Source of the DNA: Euglena gracilis
Lineage: Eukaryota; Euglenida; Euglenophyceae; Euglenales
Assembly: GCA_039621445.1 (NCBI GenBank)
Contig: CP154955.1
Span: 41,734,426-41,798,425, forward strand
Reading direction: 5' to 3'
Length of the DNA: 64,000 nt
The notes under the pieces are model-generated. The model saw nothing but the letters and a program-made list of their open reading frames with translations, was not told the DNA's origin and did no database searches. Positions 47,795 through 63,745 of this stretch are shown in pieces. The translations under genes were made by a program, and so were the position numbers. Position 1 is the first letter of the stretch. Each line of letters begins with the position of its first letter.

Positions 47795-47945
47795 GACACG
47801 GTTTCCATTAGGGGCGCCTGTGGCAATGACACGGTTTCCATTAGGGGCGCCTGTGGCCTGACCCAGATTTCAGCCTGAAACCGTGTTCAGGGGTCCCCTT
47901 CGGGGCCCCCTGCTGAACACGGTTTCGGGCTGAAATCTGGGCTCA
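47795..47945. repeat. GGAAACCGTGTCA repeats and long imperfect palindrome
   Basis: GCCACAGGCGCCCCTAATGG is repeated in tandem (47800-47855), followed by an inverted pair: CCCAGATTTCAGCC and GAAACCGTGTTCAG against CTGAACACGGTTTC and GGGCTGAAATCTGGG (47862-47941), with a GGGTCCCCTTCGGGGCCCC core. Confidence 0.75.
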
Positions 47946-49756
47946 GTCACAATTTGTGTATAGAAAGGCCTTTAGAAGAGCTTTTAATCGATAGGCAATA
48001 TGGTGGCTGAATTTTGGCATCTACAACTTCCGATCAAGTTTGGGACATTCAATTGGCGATTTTCAAAGCACTGCACAGTGCGGTTGAGTTCTGTGGCTAT
48101 CAGTCAAAAGTTCTTGGGAGAGCTTTTGATGGAGCTTTGGCAGGCAATAGAGGGTCTCAATGTCCATTTTTTTGGTCCAAAAATATTATTTTGGTGAAAA
48201 TTTTTCATTTGTATTGGGGATGTTGGCAATTAGGGGGGGGGGGTCCCAACTGGATTGCCAACGCTCCGCTTGACATGCTACATGGTACCTGAACTGTGGC
48301 ATCTGACAAACCAATGTGCCAAATTTTGGAACGTACGATTGCCAAAAATAAGAGTTCTGCGCATTGTGGCTGAATTCTGTGGGTAACAGATGTGTGAAGT
48401 CCACCAATGTGCAATTTGGACCAAAGTGGCCAAAAGTGTCCCAAAGGGGACTTGGACACGGGGGGGGGGGACCCCCTGTTCACTTCGGGAACTGAACTGC
48501 ACAGGGGGGGCTGGGCAGTCCAGTCCAGTTCATTTTTGACCCCCCCCCCTTGTCCAGTTCAGTTCCATAGTACCTGACTCCATAGTACCTGACCAAACTG
48601 GTAGACTTGCCAAAAAATGACCCCCAAAATTGCCGAAAATGGCCTTTTCAGAAAATTTTGGCGCTTTGCACTGATTTTTTTTTAACCCCCTTCCCAATTT
48701 ATTTGAGTTCCCCCGAATCCATAGGGGAGGTTTGGCAGCCCCCCCCCCCCCCCCCCTGGTGGTCGGACCCCCTCGGCACGGCAAAATGGGATCCCCCCCT
48801 GGTCAGCCAACCCCCTCGGCACGGCATGCCGAACCATACCAATGAATTTTCCTTTGGGAAATTCCGGCTGTCCGCCACGGTGGACCCCTCCCCCCCAGGG
48901 GACCGACCCCGCGGCACGGCAAAATGGGGACCCCCCCTGGTGGCCGAGGGTCCTCGTCAGAGGTGCCGAACCTCCAGGGGGTCCAGTCCCCCCTAGTGCC
49001 TGGCTTCCGGGTTCCCCGGACTCGCCGTGCAGCTCACTTCCCCACGTGAACAAGGGGCCCGAATTCAAAACCGACTTCACGCTGGTCGGGATTTGGAGAG
49101 GAAGGGAACATCTTCCTTGCGCAATTCTTCGCTATACCCCCCCCCCCCTTATTGTCCCCCCCCTTATTGTCCCTGGGCCCCGGCCGACGGGGGTTTTTTT
49201 GGCCCGGCCAATGAAATTCCTTTGGTACGGTCTTATTGTCCCCCCCCCCTTATTGTCCGATCGGGCCTCCCGGGGGCAGGTCAGTGGGACAATAAGGGGG
49301 GGGGGTGGTACCTGGTGAACGAATTTAAAATTTGAAACAGAAATTGAGAAGGCAGCAACCCTGATCCAAAAAAAATTTTTTTGTTTTTTTTTGTCGCAAA
49401 GAAGCACTTTGTGAAAAATTGAAATATATTTATTATATATATTGAAGACAGGGATAAGCGTTATTATGTCGGGGACAGGGGATATTATTGAAGACAGGGG
49501 AGGGGGCATTTTTTTTTGAAATTAATTGCTATGGGAAGGGGGTCTTCTTACCAAATGGAGGATGCCAATTTTCCAACAATTTTTGCTCATCATTGTGCCA
49601 AAATATGCCAAGAATAAATTTGAAGAATTTTTTGGGGGCAATCTGTTTGATAAAGGTGGCTCAGAGTGTTGCACTTTGTGCGAACAATCCACAATCGTTT
49701 GAATTTTCGACGATTTCAGTTTGATTTGTTCTCGAGCATGCTGATTGTATTTCCAG
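47946..49756. other. No gene recognised; foldback elements
   Basis: Contains the element 48727-48975 listed below and a TTATTGTCCCC foldback at 49135-49305 (GGTACC at one end). The AT-rich part 49310-49750 may hold the 5' region or an upstream intron of the MPV17-type gene. Confidence 0.4.
48727..48975. repeat. TIR element GGAGGTTTGGCAG...TGCCGAACCTCC (copy 1)
   Basis: About 249 bp with CCCCTCGGCACGGCA repeated and CATACCAATGAA in the middle. A direct copy at 52724-52979 shares ends and order. Confidence 0.75.
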
Positions 49757-52700
49757 AGATGACACTGTTTTATTTTTTTCTTTGATGCCGTCGCTGACTC
49801 AAAGTATGGCCTTTGGGGCTCTGAGTGCCTCTGGAGGAGATGTCATCGCCCAACTCATCCAACAGCGAATTGCCGCCCGTGACCCGCAGCCACATTCTCA
49901 CCGCCTGGATGTGTCCCGGTCTCTTCGGATGGGGTTAATTGCCAGTTGCTGGACCGTGCCAAACTTGTTCAATTGGTGCCCAGCAGTTCATTCAAACCTT
50001 TACTCCGAAATCATTGGGCATTTGTACAGAATATCATTTGGCAAAGTTTGCCAGATTCCTTTCAAATCCTTGCCTCAGTTGTGCTTGAGGGCAGGAGGTC
50101 TTTGCAGGGTGGACATCTTTATGGTGGAATGTGTAGAGTATAACCAATGTGATAAGTGAATCTGCTGCTGTCAGCATACATTTTTGGATTGGATGATGCC
50201 ACAACGGAACCTCAGATGGGCATTGATAAAGGTGTGATGATCGGCACACCCCCCGCCACGCCGTTTAACCCCCCCTGTTTCGGACCCCTTCGCCATGTTT
50301 TTGTCAAGGCTAGGCTTACCTCTTTTTTTTCTTTTTTCTTCTTCTGCTTTTTACCATTTTTCGAGTTTTTTTTGCCCCAGCCGCCAAAAATGCCCAAATT
50401 TTGAAATTTCCTGGATCTCAAAAGTCACCAAAAGTGCCAAAAACCACAAAAATCCCCCTCATCCCCCCCCCCCCCATGCAACCCTCCCGTGACCCCGCCC
50501 CCCATGACCTTGACATGAGACCCTCAAAAATTTGAACACCCAAGTCCAAAGGAAATTTTTGGGATTTTGCCATTTTTTTTGAGTTTCTGGCAGATCAGTG
50601 AGCCTTGTGGCAACCCCATATCCCCCCGACCCAGCCCACCCCCATAATTGGCCCCCGGGGTCTGGACCAAAAACTTGTTTTTAATCCCAGCCTGGTCTGG
50701 CCTCCTGGCCGGCGGCCGGGCAGCCCGGCTCGGCCCGGCCGGCGGCCTGGCGGTCCGGGTATGGCCCGGCCCGACCCCAACGGCAACCTGGCGGTCTGGC
50801 CCGGTCAGCGTCCTGGCAGCCCGGCGGGCCAGCGGCCCGGCCCGGCTAGGCGTCCCGGCGGCCCAGCCCGGGGCCCGGCGGTCTGGCCCGACCAGAGGCC
50901 CAGCAGCCCGGCCCGGCCCGGCTGGTTGCCCAGGGGTCCGGAACGGGCGCACAGCTGGCCCTGGACGTCTGTGTAGAGGGTCCTTAAGGTTTCATTTTGG
51001 GTCCCCAATGATTTCCTTTGATTGGTCGCCATTTTTTTTGGATGTTTTCAGGTTTTCGATTTTTTTGACTTCACTTCTTGGAGCGAAAGGGCCGTAAAGC
51101 TTAAATTCCACAACTCGGGCTAGCAGTGGAGTTGCGGCGAAATTGAAATGATTTTGGATGGGGCGTTCCAGGGGTTTTGTTCAAGGGAGTTCCTGGAGAC
51201 CCTCTGTCGCCCTCCATTCGCCGTTTTGGCTGCTGACATGCCTGGCCCGTGTTCCGGCGTGGTTTGTGACCCAAAACCGTCATTTTGGGGTGCCTTTTTG
51301 GCCCTTTTTTAAAAAAATATTGATGTTTTCAAAATATCTCTAGCATTTATTTTCATACACCTCTAACGTTGTGGGTCATACCCAACCCCAAGTCCCAAAG
51401 CACATGCCAGCATATCAGGCGTAGTGATGGTGTGCCACACTGGCATGGCGCCCCAGCCAGCTCTGCCACAGCGTACCCTGAAAAACTGTGGCCAGACCTT
51501 TAAGAGCTAAATTTTGCAATTTGTGACCCCCTCCCAAATGCCAGTTCAATTCCCACCCTGGAAAGGGGAGGAGGTGGTCCATACTGGGGTGGGTAGCCGT
51601 TGGCACCACCTTTGGATGACATGCGGTGGAACCCCTGTCAACGCTGGTTGTGGTGGCTGTGTGTGGTGGCAGGAAGGGGGGTTCCCCCATCCACCCTATC
51701 CAGCACGGGACCTCCGGGGGGGGGGGGAAGGACCCCCACCCACCCATGGGAACCATACCAATGAGTGTATGTCCCTACAGCACTGCCCCAACACAAGATC
51801 AATGGTGTAAGGGGTCCCTGGCCACTCACCACACAAAATGGGCCAGAAGCGAAGTTAGCGCCGGCCATAAACAGACAAGAAGCCTTAGTGCAACAAAGGG
51901 GGCGGGGCCCCCCCAACATCGTGCTGTTTGAGGGTGTCCCAAATATTTTCTGGCGCTTTGTGCCAAAACCCATACTCAGGCCTCTGGCCCGAGCTTCCCC
52001 GCCCCGGGGGGGGGGGGAGTCTTCCGAGTTAAAAAGAATACTGCTTCCCCACCCTCCAACCTATAAATGGAATGGCAAAATTGACGGATTTTTAAAACTG
52101 GCACGAAGGACCTAAATTAATCAAAAAAATCCCAAGCAGCTGTGTTTCAATGCAACTCTATGCACCTCAGTAGAAACCCAGGGAAATACATTTTTTTCTG
52201 AAGCATGCATAATCAATATTGTTTGCCGCTTTGTCAACCAACTCCACAGAACCTCCCCCAGATTTTCCTGAAAAATCCTGTTTCTAAAAATACACGGACC
52301 ATTTATGTTCGGAAAACAATTGTGTGGAATGTCTAATTATGTATTCTGATCAGCCTCATTAATGCTTTGTGATTCAACATTAAATTTTCAAGTCAGTATT
52401 TTAATCTATTGGTTGGAGGACTTGACTCAAAAGAACTCCAGTCCGGACACAAAATGACGGGAAACAAGCAATGATTGGAAGCAACCCGGGTTTCTCCATC
52501 ATTTTTCCTGTCAGTTTTTTACCCTGTACCTTTTCATGCACACTTTTACAGCTAACCTCCAAAATATTGGCCCCAATTGCCCAAAACCCTGGTCCCTGGT
52601 GCCCAAAATTTTGGCCCCTGGTGCCCAAAACCCTGGCCCCAAGCACCCAAAATTTTTGGCCCCTTGGTGATTTTAATGTAATTTTCTTTGGCCCTTTGCC

Positions 52701-55700
52701 TGCCTATTTCCTTTCATCCCCTTGGAGGTTTGTCAGCCAACACCCCCCCCCCCCCCCTGGTGGTCGGACCGCCTCGGCACGATAAAATGGTCCCCCCCCC
52801 CCCGGTCAACCGACCCCCCTCGGCACGGCATGCTGAACCATACCAATGAAATTTTCTTTGAAAATTTTTGGCTGTCCGCGTGGCGGACCCCCCCCCCCAT
52901 TCGGGTCCGACGCCCTCGGCGCAGCAAGATGGGTACCCCCCTGGTAGCTGAGGGTCCTCATCAGACGTGCCGAACCTCCCTCCCCTTTTTAAGCACATTT
53001 TTTTGCAATAAAAGGGACTAGCAACGCACCATTGTTCCATGACATGAGACAGTGGGCCGTCATTGCACGAATGAGCGGTGATTTTCATTGAGTACAATTC
53101 ATTTGCTTGAATTTGCATAGCTCGAGGCTGTCCTCACGCAGGTTGTTGCCTTTTTCTAATTGGATGAGAAAATCCTAGTAAAGGTCTAAAGGTTTGGTTT
53201 GTCAATGAAGAATAGGATTATAAGGTGAGGGAATTTTCCATAAATTGGTGGTGGCGATCTGTCTCATTCTAAGAAATGAACCAAAACGCAAGTTACCAAC
53301 CTTTTTACAACAAAGGCTTATGCCAGTAAAGGATGCACAAGGGAACGTGAGCAGGGGGGGATGAAAATAATAAAGCGAACTTTTTAATCATCGAAAATGG
53401 ATTCTCATTTATCACTCATTTTTCTTTTCTTACAGTACTTGGGGCCAGCAAAGGACATGGTCTGAAAAGCCCAATTTTATTTCTCATTTGTTTCACAATT
53501 CCATTTCACACAATACATTATGCAACATCCTGTTGAAGAAGTCTGGAGATTAATATGGGCATCCTGTGTGGGTGGAGAGAATTATGTGCCGTGGTTCCGG
53601 CTGCTCATGACCGTTGCACCACTCACCGCAAAATATGCTGTTGTAACAATCTGTGTACAGTTTTTCACATTACCACACACGATGCCGATGTGTTGTTTGC
53701 ATTGGCGTTGCATTCATTTCATACCAAGAAGTCATCGGCAGCATTGTGAAATAGAAACAAGCGAGAAGAGAGGAAGTTTGGGGTTGTAAAACTTTTTTTT
53801 TCGGCTGGGGCCAACGTTTTGGGTTACAAGTGCCAATATTAATGGTACTTGGGGCCAATGTTTTTGGGACGAGTGGCCTGGGTTTTGGGGACTTGGGCCA
53901 AATTTCTGAGACGAGGTGCCAACATTTTGGAGGTTAGCTGTAAAGGAGCCACTTTCACAGGTAGTCAAATTGCATGCACAAAGGATGGAGGTACAACATA
54001 TGGTCAATTTTGGGGTCTGTATTTTTTTTTTAATGAAAAACCAAAAAAGGAACCCAGAAGACCACTTTGACCATTTATTGGAATCTTGAGTTGCCTTTTT
54101 GTCGAAAAATTTTCCATCACAATTGGGAAAAATTGCATCATTTTCTGCGAGAATATCCAGTGATTAATTTTTCTAAAATCAAAAATTTCCCATTATTTAT
54201 TTCCCGGTCATTTTTTCCATTGTCATTTTCAATGAAGGCAAAGTTGATAAAACGGAGAGCATTTCTGGCTCAAGTGGCAGAAAATTCTAGAAATTTTGAG
54301 TGAAATTAGGCCCTTTTGAGGCCTGCTAGCGTCTTTGCTAAATAAGTAAAGTTGCGAAAATCAGCTTTGCCATGCTGAGGGGTTTCGAAGGGGGGGGGGA
54401 GGGTGCCAAACACCATCAGCATTGGTGTTGGAACATTTTTTTCTCTGGGGGGGGACCGAGGATTTTTTTTTCTCCAGCACACACACGTGAGGGACAAAAT
54501 TTTTGGCGGGGGCGAATAATCTCGCCCCACCCCACCAATGCCCATTGGGTTTCCATGGTTGGAGGCAGCCTAAAACTAACAAACATTAGGGTCAGGGGTT
54601 TTCTTAAGCCGGAGGGCCCCCCCCCCCCCCCCCCGGGAGGGTCCACTGGCCAGCACCTTTTTTCCAGCCAGCACCTCCCAGCCGGGCTGCGGACCCCCCC
54701 CCCCCGGGGGGGGTTCCGCTGAAATAAAGTTCGGGCCAGCCCAAAAAACCAAAAAACTTTTCGGCATAAAGCGCCGAATTTTTTTTACGACGGTCAAAAA
54801 TGGCCAAAACTGGCATTTTTGGGTGGTTTTTTGGGGGGGGGTCTTCAGCTCCAAATTTTGGCTGAAAAATTCCAACCCAGCTGGATTTGGGCTGTTTTGG
54901 ACATTTTTGCAGTGGCCACCAGGTCCAGCTCCCAGCCAGCCGAACCCCCCCCCCCTGGACCCCCACCCCTTTGGGGGTCCAGCCAGCACTTGTTTTTCCA
55001 GCCAGAACCTTCTTCCAGCCGGTCTGGCAGGAACCCCCCCGGGGTCCTTAGAAAACACCCGATTAGGGTTGAACTGTGCAACAACAATGATGGGAAAGAA
55101 TGAAACGATGCATACACATTGTGCTTTCCCCTCCACAGGTGGTGGCCTCCCAAACCATCTGGTCTGTGTATTTAAATGGCACCATTATGGGGATCGAGGC
55201 ATATGGCCGAACAAAGCCAGGCCTTCCCAAACCAGTGTGTGGAATGCCAGAAAGAGAGGAACGTCCTCAAATTTGATCAAACGCGCACAAAAAATTTAAA
55301 AAATGTACGAACTCAACAATGTGATTTTTTTTTTCCATTTGAAACCATTGGGATCACGAGGAAAGCAGGGCCAGCTTTTATTTTCGAGGTGGGGGGTTCT
55401 TTGATCCCATTCCATTCCCTGCCTGGACCTCACTTGACGGTTTGTCTGCCAGCACTTCCAAGAGGTTCACGTCCAAGTCAAACACTTTTGCATTTTTTTC
55501 AACCACTGCTTTTGTGGCTCTTGGATTTCACAGGGACCTGATATGGTCAGTGCTGTACGGGGAACTCCGAAACCTTATGGGCGGGGGGGGTCGACCCTGG
55601 TGGGTGGGGAGGAGTCCGACCCCCCCCCCCTACCAGGCCTTCCTGTCCCACCCTCCAAGCATTTTTCCGTGGCACCGATTTTTGGGCCCAAATTTTCCTT

Positions 55701-56003
55701 CGGCTCCTTCGGCACCGAAGGAATTATCTTTGCGGTGGTGGGGGTGTCGACCTCCACCTTCTGGGTGCGGGTCACCAGGCCTTCCCATACAACCCTGATA
55801 ATGGGGTGCCTGCTCCCGGTCTTTGGACTACAGTGTCCAGAAAGTTCGGTCGGAGCTCTACAACGTCCTGACCACCAGTTGGTGCATATGGCCGCTGCAG
55901 AACCTTCTCAATTTCTACTTTGTTCCCGTCCACACGCGAGCTGTGGTGGACTCGACAATGGCGTTCTTCTGGGGTATTTACATGGCGTGGGTGTGCGCCC
56001 GGG
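49757..56003 (+). CDS. MPV17/PMP22-type membrane protein
   Basis: Small integral membrane protein family of peroxisomes and mitochondria. Exons placed: 49757-49933 (MPSLTQSMAFGALSASGGDV, with the PxLTxxxxxGxLxxxGD start typical of the family, then SRSLRMG), 53549 to about 53748 (LIWASCVGG, WFRLL, and VQFFTLP, matching the family WYxxL and QxxxxP signatures) and 55834 to about 56000 (TSWCIWPLQNLLNFYFVPVH, then R and FFWGIYMAW; the family signature is NWxxWPxxQxxNFxxVPxxxR). Exon 1 to 2 is GT-AG (49934-53548, 3.6 kb) with matching phase. In exon 2 the homology shifts frame near 53685 (continuing IGVAFISYQEVIGSI), so either a frameshift or a sequencing slip is present. The exon 2 to 3 donor is unclear (possibly GA). 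N-terminal residues and the exact stop are not resolved. Confidence 0.75.
50690..50950. repeat. GC-rich minisatellite of CCCGGCGGCCCGG words
   Basis: About 260 bp of imperfect CCGGCGGCCCGGCC units in the first intron of the MPV17-type gene. Frames across it give Pro/Gly/Arg repeats and are not genes. Confidence 0.75.
52545..52670. repeat. Left arm of inverted pair around MPV17 exon 2
   Basis: Starts TTACAGCTAACCTCCAAAAT, then repeated TTGGCCCCTGGTGCCCAAAA. The inverse lies at 53795-53945 and ends with GGAGGTTAGCTGTAA. Confidence 0.7.
52724..52979. repeat. TIR element GGAGGTTTGTCAG...TGCCGAACCTCC (copy 2)
   Basis: Direct copy of 48727-48975, about 256 bp, in the first intron of the MPV17-type gene. 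Confidence 0.75.
53795..53945. repeat. Right arm of inverted pair around MPV17 exon 2
   Basis: Inverse of 52545-52670, ending CCAACATTTTGGAGGTTAGC. Together the arms bracket 1.4 kb that includes exon 2. Confidence 0.7.
54600..55070. repeat. G/C-run repeat with CCAGCCAGCACCT motifs
   Basis: CCAGCCAGCACCT/TCCAGCCAGAACC words repeat around a CGGCATAAAGCGCCG stem; an intronic foldback of the MPV17-type gene. Similar GCTGGCACCTG words occur at 62210-62500. Confidence 0.45.
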
Positions 56004-56274
56004 ATTTGGCCGGCATTGGATGGAAAGGCCTGGGAGAGAGTTCCACTGTCTTTGTGCACCCTTTCAAACGTCCGCAGTCCCTTACCCCCCCCCCAAATGG
56101 CAAATGTAAAATGACCACTTTTCAGCAATTTTTTTCAAACCTGAAACATTACAACCAATTTTTTTTTCAACGTCAAGTTTTTCGTTTTTGTAATGGTTGA
56201 CCAGTCCCCAAATTGGCAGGCCACACCCAATTTGGAAATACCCTCCTCCCAAACTGAATTCTCCTGATTGACAA

Positions 56275-56660
56275 GGGGGGGGGTCCTTTTCTCATTATTT
56301 CACATTTTAGCACAATTTTTCGATTTTTTTTCAGCGCATTTTTTTTTGCTTTTTTTGGCACATTTATTTGTGATTTTCACAATTTTTCGATTTTTTGACC
56401 ATTTTTGCAAAACATTTTAATTTTTTGAATTTTTGTACTTTTTTTGAAATTGACGTTTTCCTCAGAATTTCATATAATTGTTGTAAATTTGGTGCCAGCA
56501 TGTTTTTGGGGCAAATTTTTCATTTTCGTGATTTTTGCACATTTTCTCTCAAACTTTGAACATTTTTGCTCATTTTTTTCAAGAAAATGTGCATTTTTTT
56601 ACACATTTTTGCTCATTTTTTACGCTCTTTTTTCGAGGCCAGGCTGGCGCATCCCCCCCC
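56275..56660. repeat. CGCATTTTT-rich element
   Basis: Bounded by GGGGGGGGGTCC and GGCGCATCCCCCCCC; a third member of the family at 29925-30310 and 44600-45460, sharing the TCGAGGCCAGGCTGGCGCAT type end. Confidence 0.55.
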
Positions 56661-60299
<3,639 letters not shown>

Positions 60300-63200
60300 C
60301 GTGGGGCAAAGCACTGGCGTGGCGAGGGCTCCGCGGACTTCGCCCCGGCCACCACCTCCACTTTGGAGCAGGCGGCCGCGGAGCAGTGCCCGACGCTGCG
60401 CTCGCGGCAGCGGCCGGCGACGCTTGTCACGGGCTTCCTGGGGCCAGCCCCGGTCCTCCGCGGGGCGGTGGGGAGGGGGTTTGGGGGGCAGGACGGGGGC
60501 TTGGGGGCATGCAAAAAAAAAGGATCTGTGTGGGCAATGCAAATATTTGTGTTGTTGTGTGTCCATATTTGTTGTCAGCCACCCAAATGTGTGTTTGTGT
60601 GTTATGTTGTGTTGTGTGGCATTGTGCTGTGCTTTGTAGTGTGGTGTAGCAATGTGCAGTTATAGCGTAGCACAGCGTAGTGTAGTATAGCGGAGCAGTT
60701 CGGGCCTCGTGTGGTCTTGCTCTGTCTCGCAGGTCAGTGTGGCACCTGGATTTGGGCAGAGAAATGAAGTGGGCAGCAAGTTTGATGGTGAGACAGTCTT
60801 GTTCTGGAGGTGGTCAAATCAGGGCGTCGCTTAATCAGAGGGTACTCCCATCTCCTAGTTATTGACTGGTTTTTTTTTGGGTTTAATGAATTCCCCCCCG
60901 AAGAAAACCCCTGGTCCAATCGGCAGCCTTTTTCCAGCCCCAGACACCCCCCCTCCCTCCCCCCATCGATGAGGTTTATTTTTCAGCCGCCCCAAAGTTT
61001 TTTTTTGCTTCAGAGGTGCCCAGATGGGCCGAAAGTGGGCCAAAATAGACTGGAAAAGGGTTGGCCATTGCAAGTTTTGGGTCAAAAATCAATCAATCAA
61101 TTTTTTTTTTGCAGAATTGGCAGTTTTCCGGGCATTTTTGTGGTTATCCTTGGAGCAATGGTGCCCCCCCCCCCCCCGCCCCCTTGACCAGGGGAGGGGT
61201 GGTCATATGCACCCCCTCACCTGCAACCCCTGATCAGGGGTGGTCGGTGTAAGAAAAAGGGACCAATGGCCAGGGGTGGTCATTGGGCAAAGGCGGGGGG
61301 CGGGCTATTTCAAGACTCCATTGGAATAAGAGGTTCAAATTTCCCAATCTTGACATCAGCAACGGCATCTGCATTTCAGAAATCCCACATCTGCATCGAA
61401 AAAGGAAGAAAAATACAAGGTTGAGAGAGGCCACATCACATAATATTCAAAATATTGCATTCGCTTTTTCTCGGCGAAATTCAGGGACAGGGAGGACCAT
61501 GCCGACAACGTTATTATCGCAAACAAAGTTTCGTGCGCAAGGCAAATGGAAATTGGGCAAGTGTCCGAATGTGTAACCCCCCAAAATAAGACCCCCCCCC
61601 CAATGAGACTCCCCCAAAACAAGACCCCCCCAAAAATAAGACCCCCCCCTGGGCCCATCGAGCAAAAATCCAAAAATAAGACCCCCCCCCCCATAAATAA
61701 GACCCCCCTTAGCGGCGCGAAGCGCCGGGGACGGTGAAAAATTTCCCTGAAAGATTCCAAAAACCCCAATTTCACACACAAAAATGATGAAATTTCAAAA
61801 AAGCTCAGATTTTTGAAGGGCAAAAAACATGGTTAATGTCAAATTACACCAATTGACACATGGCGCGAAGCGCTGAAGGAAAAATTTTAGTGCTCTTGGG
61901 AACCTGAAAAATGGTGCTTTTTCGGGCCCGGGTCGGTCAAGAAAAAATCCAAAAAGAAGACCCCCCAGCCACAGTGTTTTTTTCAGCCGGCTTGCTGGAC
62001 CTCACCCCCCATGAGGAGAACTTAAGAAATTCCCTGGTACGGACCCCCCAATTTAGTATTAAGCGACGCCCTGTTCCAACACTCAAATTCGGGTAGCACC
62101 AAGTTCACATAACCTCCCCCCCCAAAAAAATAGGACCCGGGGCTTATTTTTGGGTCCGTTTATTATTGGGGGGGACCCCAATACCCCCCAAGGGGGGGGG
62201 GAGGGGGTTCTCACCTGCTGGACCCAGCTGGCACCTGAAAACAGGCAAAACCCGCCCTAATCCAGCTGGGTTAGAGTTTTTCAGCCAAAAAATTTTTTTA
62301 GCTGAATGTCCCCCCAAAAATAACCTTTATGGACATTTTTTTCACCTTTTTTTCCCAAAGGATTTCGGCACTTCTTTGCGCGAAATGCTTTCGGACCACC
62401 TGGCTTGCCGGGCTGCAAAAACTTTTTACCAGTTTATCGGGGTGGGGGGGGGGGACGTAACCCGGCTGGAGCTTCTGGCTGGCTGGACCCCCCGGCTGGG
62501 CTAGGGTGTGGTGTAGCTGGGGGCAGGGTGTGGTCCGGCTTAAAGATTTCTGTGTTCTGGACCCGCCACCCAGAGGGGGAGTGGGTCTGGACCCCCCCAT
62601 GTGCAAAAAACCCCAGTGCAAAAGCGTAGGGAATTTTATTTGGACTCAAAACAGCTGCAAGATTCACCGTTTCGCACTTTTTTTTTTTTGAAAAATCGGC
62701 CAAAAATTTGTAGAAAAATCAAGCAGAAGGTTTCTTTGGGTACCAGAGGGGGGAAGGTGGTGGTTGGACCCTCCTCCCGCCGTACCAAACCAATTATCAC
62801 TTAATATCCTGCCACACGGTTCCCTCGGCTGGAACTGTGTTCAACCCAGGGTCGAACCGAGTACCAAATAATCATCGGAGTATGCATGATGATTCCATAA
62901 ACAGGTGCCATTGTGTGCATTGCTGTTATGGAACAGGTTTCCTCTTTCCTGTTTCACGAGGTTCAACCTTACCGACGACGTTTTCACCCGCCGAAGGGAC
63001 GGAGAGAGGGGCTGAGCAAGGTGCGGCAAGACGACGTTCCTGAACTACCTGCTGAGCACGCCGCACGCCCCGAAGGGCTTGGCGGTGTTGATCAACGAGT
63101 TCGGGGAGGTGCCTGTTGGCCATCAAATCAATGAACCTCTTGTGCCTGAGCTCGGTCGAACCGAGCAAAGTGTGTCGGTGTGGGGCACAGGAAGGGAAGA

Positions 63201-63745
63201 CCTCCGTTTGTGGGGCTGTCTTTTTTTGGTTTGTCGAAATTCGAGGTGGGAAACCAGCCCCCAAAAAAACTTGTGCCGGAACAACCGCGCCCGACGCACG
63301 GTGTTCGTACATTAGAGGTGGGAAACGGGCACCTCCATGGCAATGTAGGTGGTGAAAAAAAAAAAATAAACACTAACAAAGTAAACCGCGCCCCGACGCA
63401 CGTCACATTCTGGCACCCTAAACCGTCATTTTGAAAAGTTTAACCACTTTTTATCCCCCCCCCCATAAGGGGTCTTAACTATCAAGGCAATATTCTATTT
63501 AAGACCTGTTTTTTCTATATCTAATTTCCTATCAGGCAGACGAAAACCAGAAGTTCTCTAAAAGATTCTTCCAAAAAATCTCGCAAACCAAATTTTGCGG
63601 GCTTATCACCCCACCGCCCCCCGACCCCGACTGATACCTGCCCCCCCCCCTGGTTGGATGGGGCTGACGACAAGCTGCTGCAGACGGGTGCCACGCCGCT
63701 CGCTGGGGACCCCGTCCTGGTCACGATGCCCAACGGCTGCCTCTG
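60300..63745 (+). CDS. CobW/ZNG1-type metallochaperone GTPase, 5' part
   Basis: P-loop GTPase of the CobW (COG0523) family, which delivers metal to target enzymes. Exon A ends at 60442 with RPATLVTGFLG. Exon B, 63021-63108, continues CGKTTFLNYLLSTPHAPKGL and AVLINEFGE. Exon C, about 63650-63745, reads GADDKLLQTGATPLAGD then VLVTMPNGCL. These match the family order TGFLGxGKTTLLN, NEFGExGxD and NGCxCC. The A-B intron (60443-63020) is GC-AG (donor gccagc, acceptor gcaag), phase 2, and splits the P-loop as GG|G; no other donor restores GFLGCGKTT. Exon C ends at a GC donor (gctcgg, 63746) that would let the next exon complete the CxCC motif. The B-C acceptor is not a clear AG. The start of exon A is uncertain and the rest of the gene lies right of the window. 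Confidence 0.8.
61565..61725. repeat. AATAAGACCCCC repeat
   Basis: AATAAGACCCCCC recurs at least five times, in an intron of the CobW-type gene, next to an AGCGGCGCGAAGCGCCG stem. Same motif as the foldback at 37556-37966. Confidence 0.7.
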
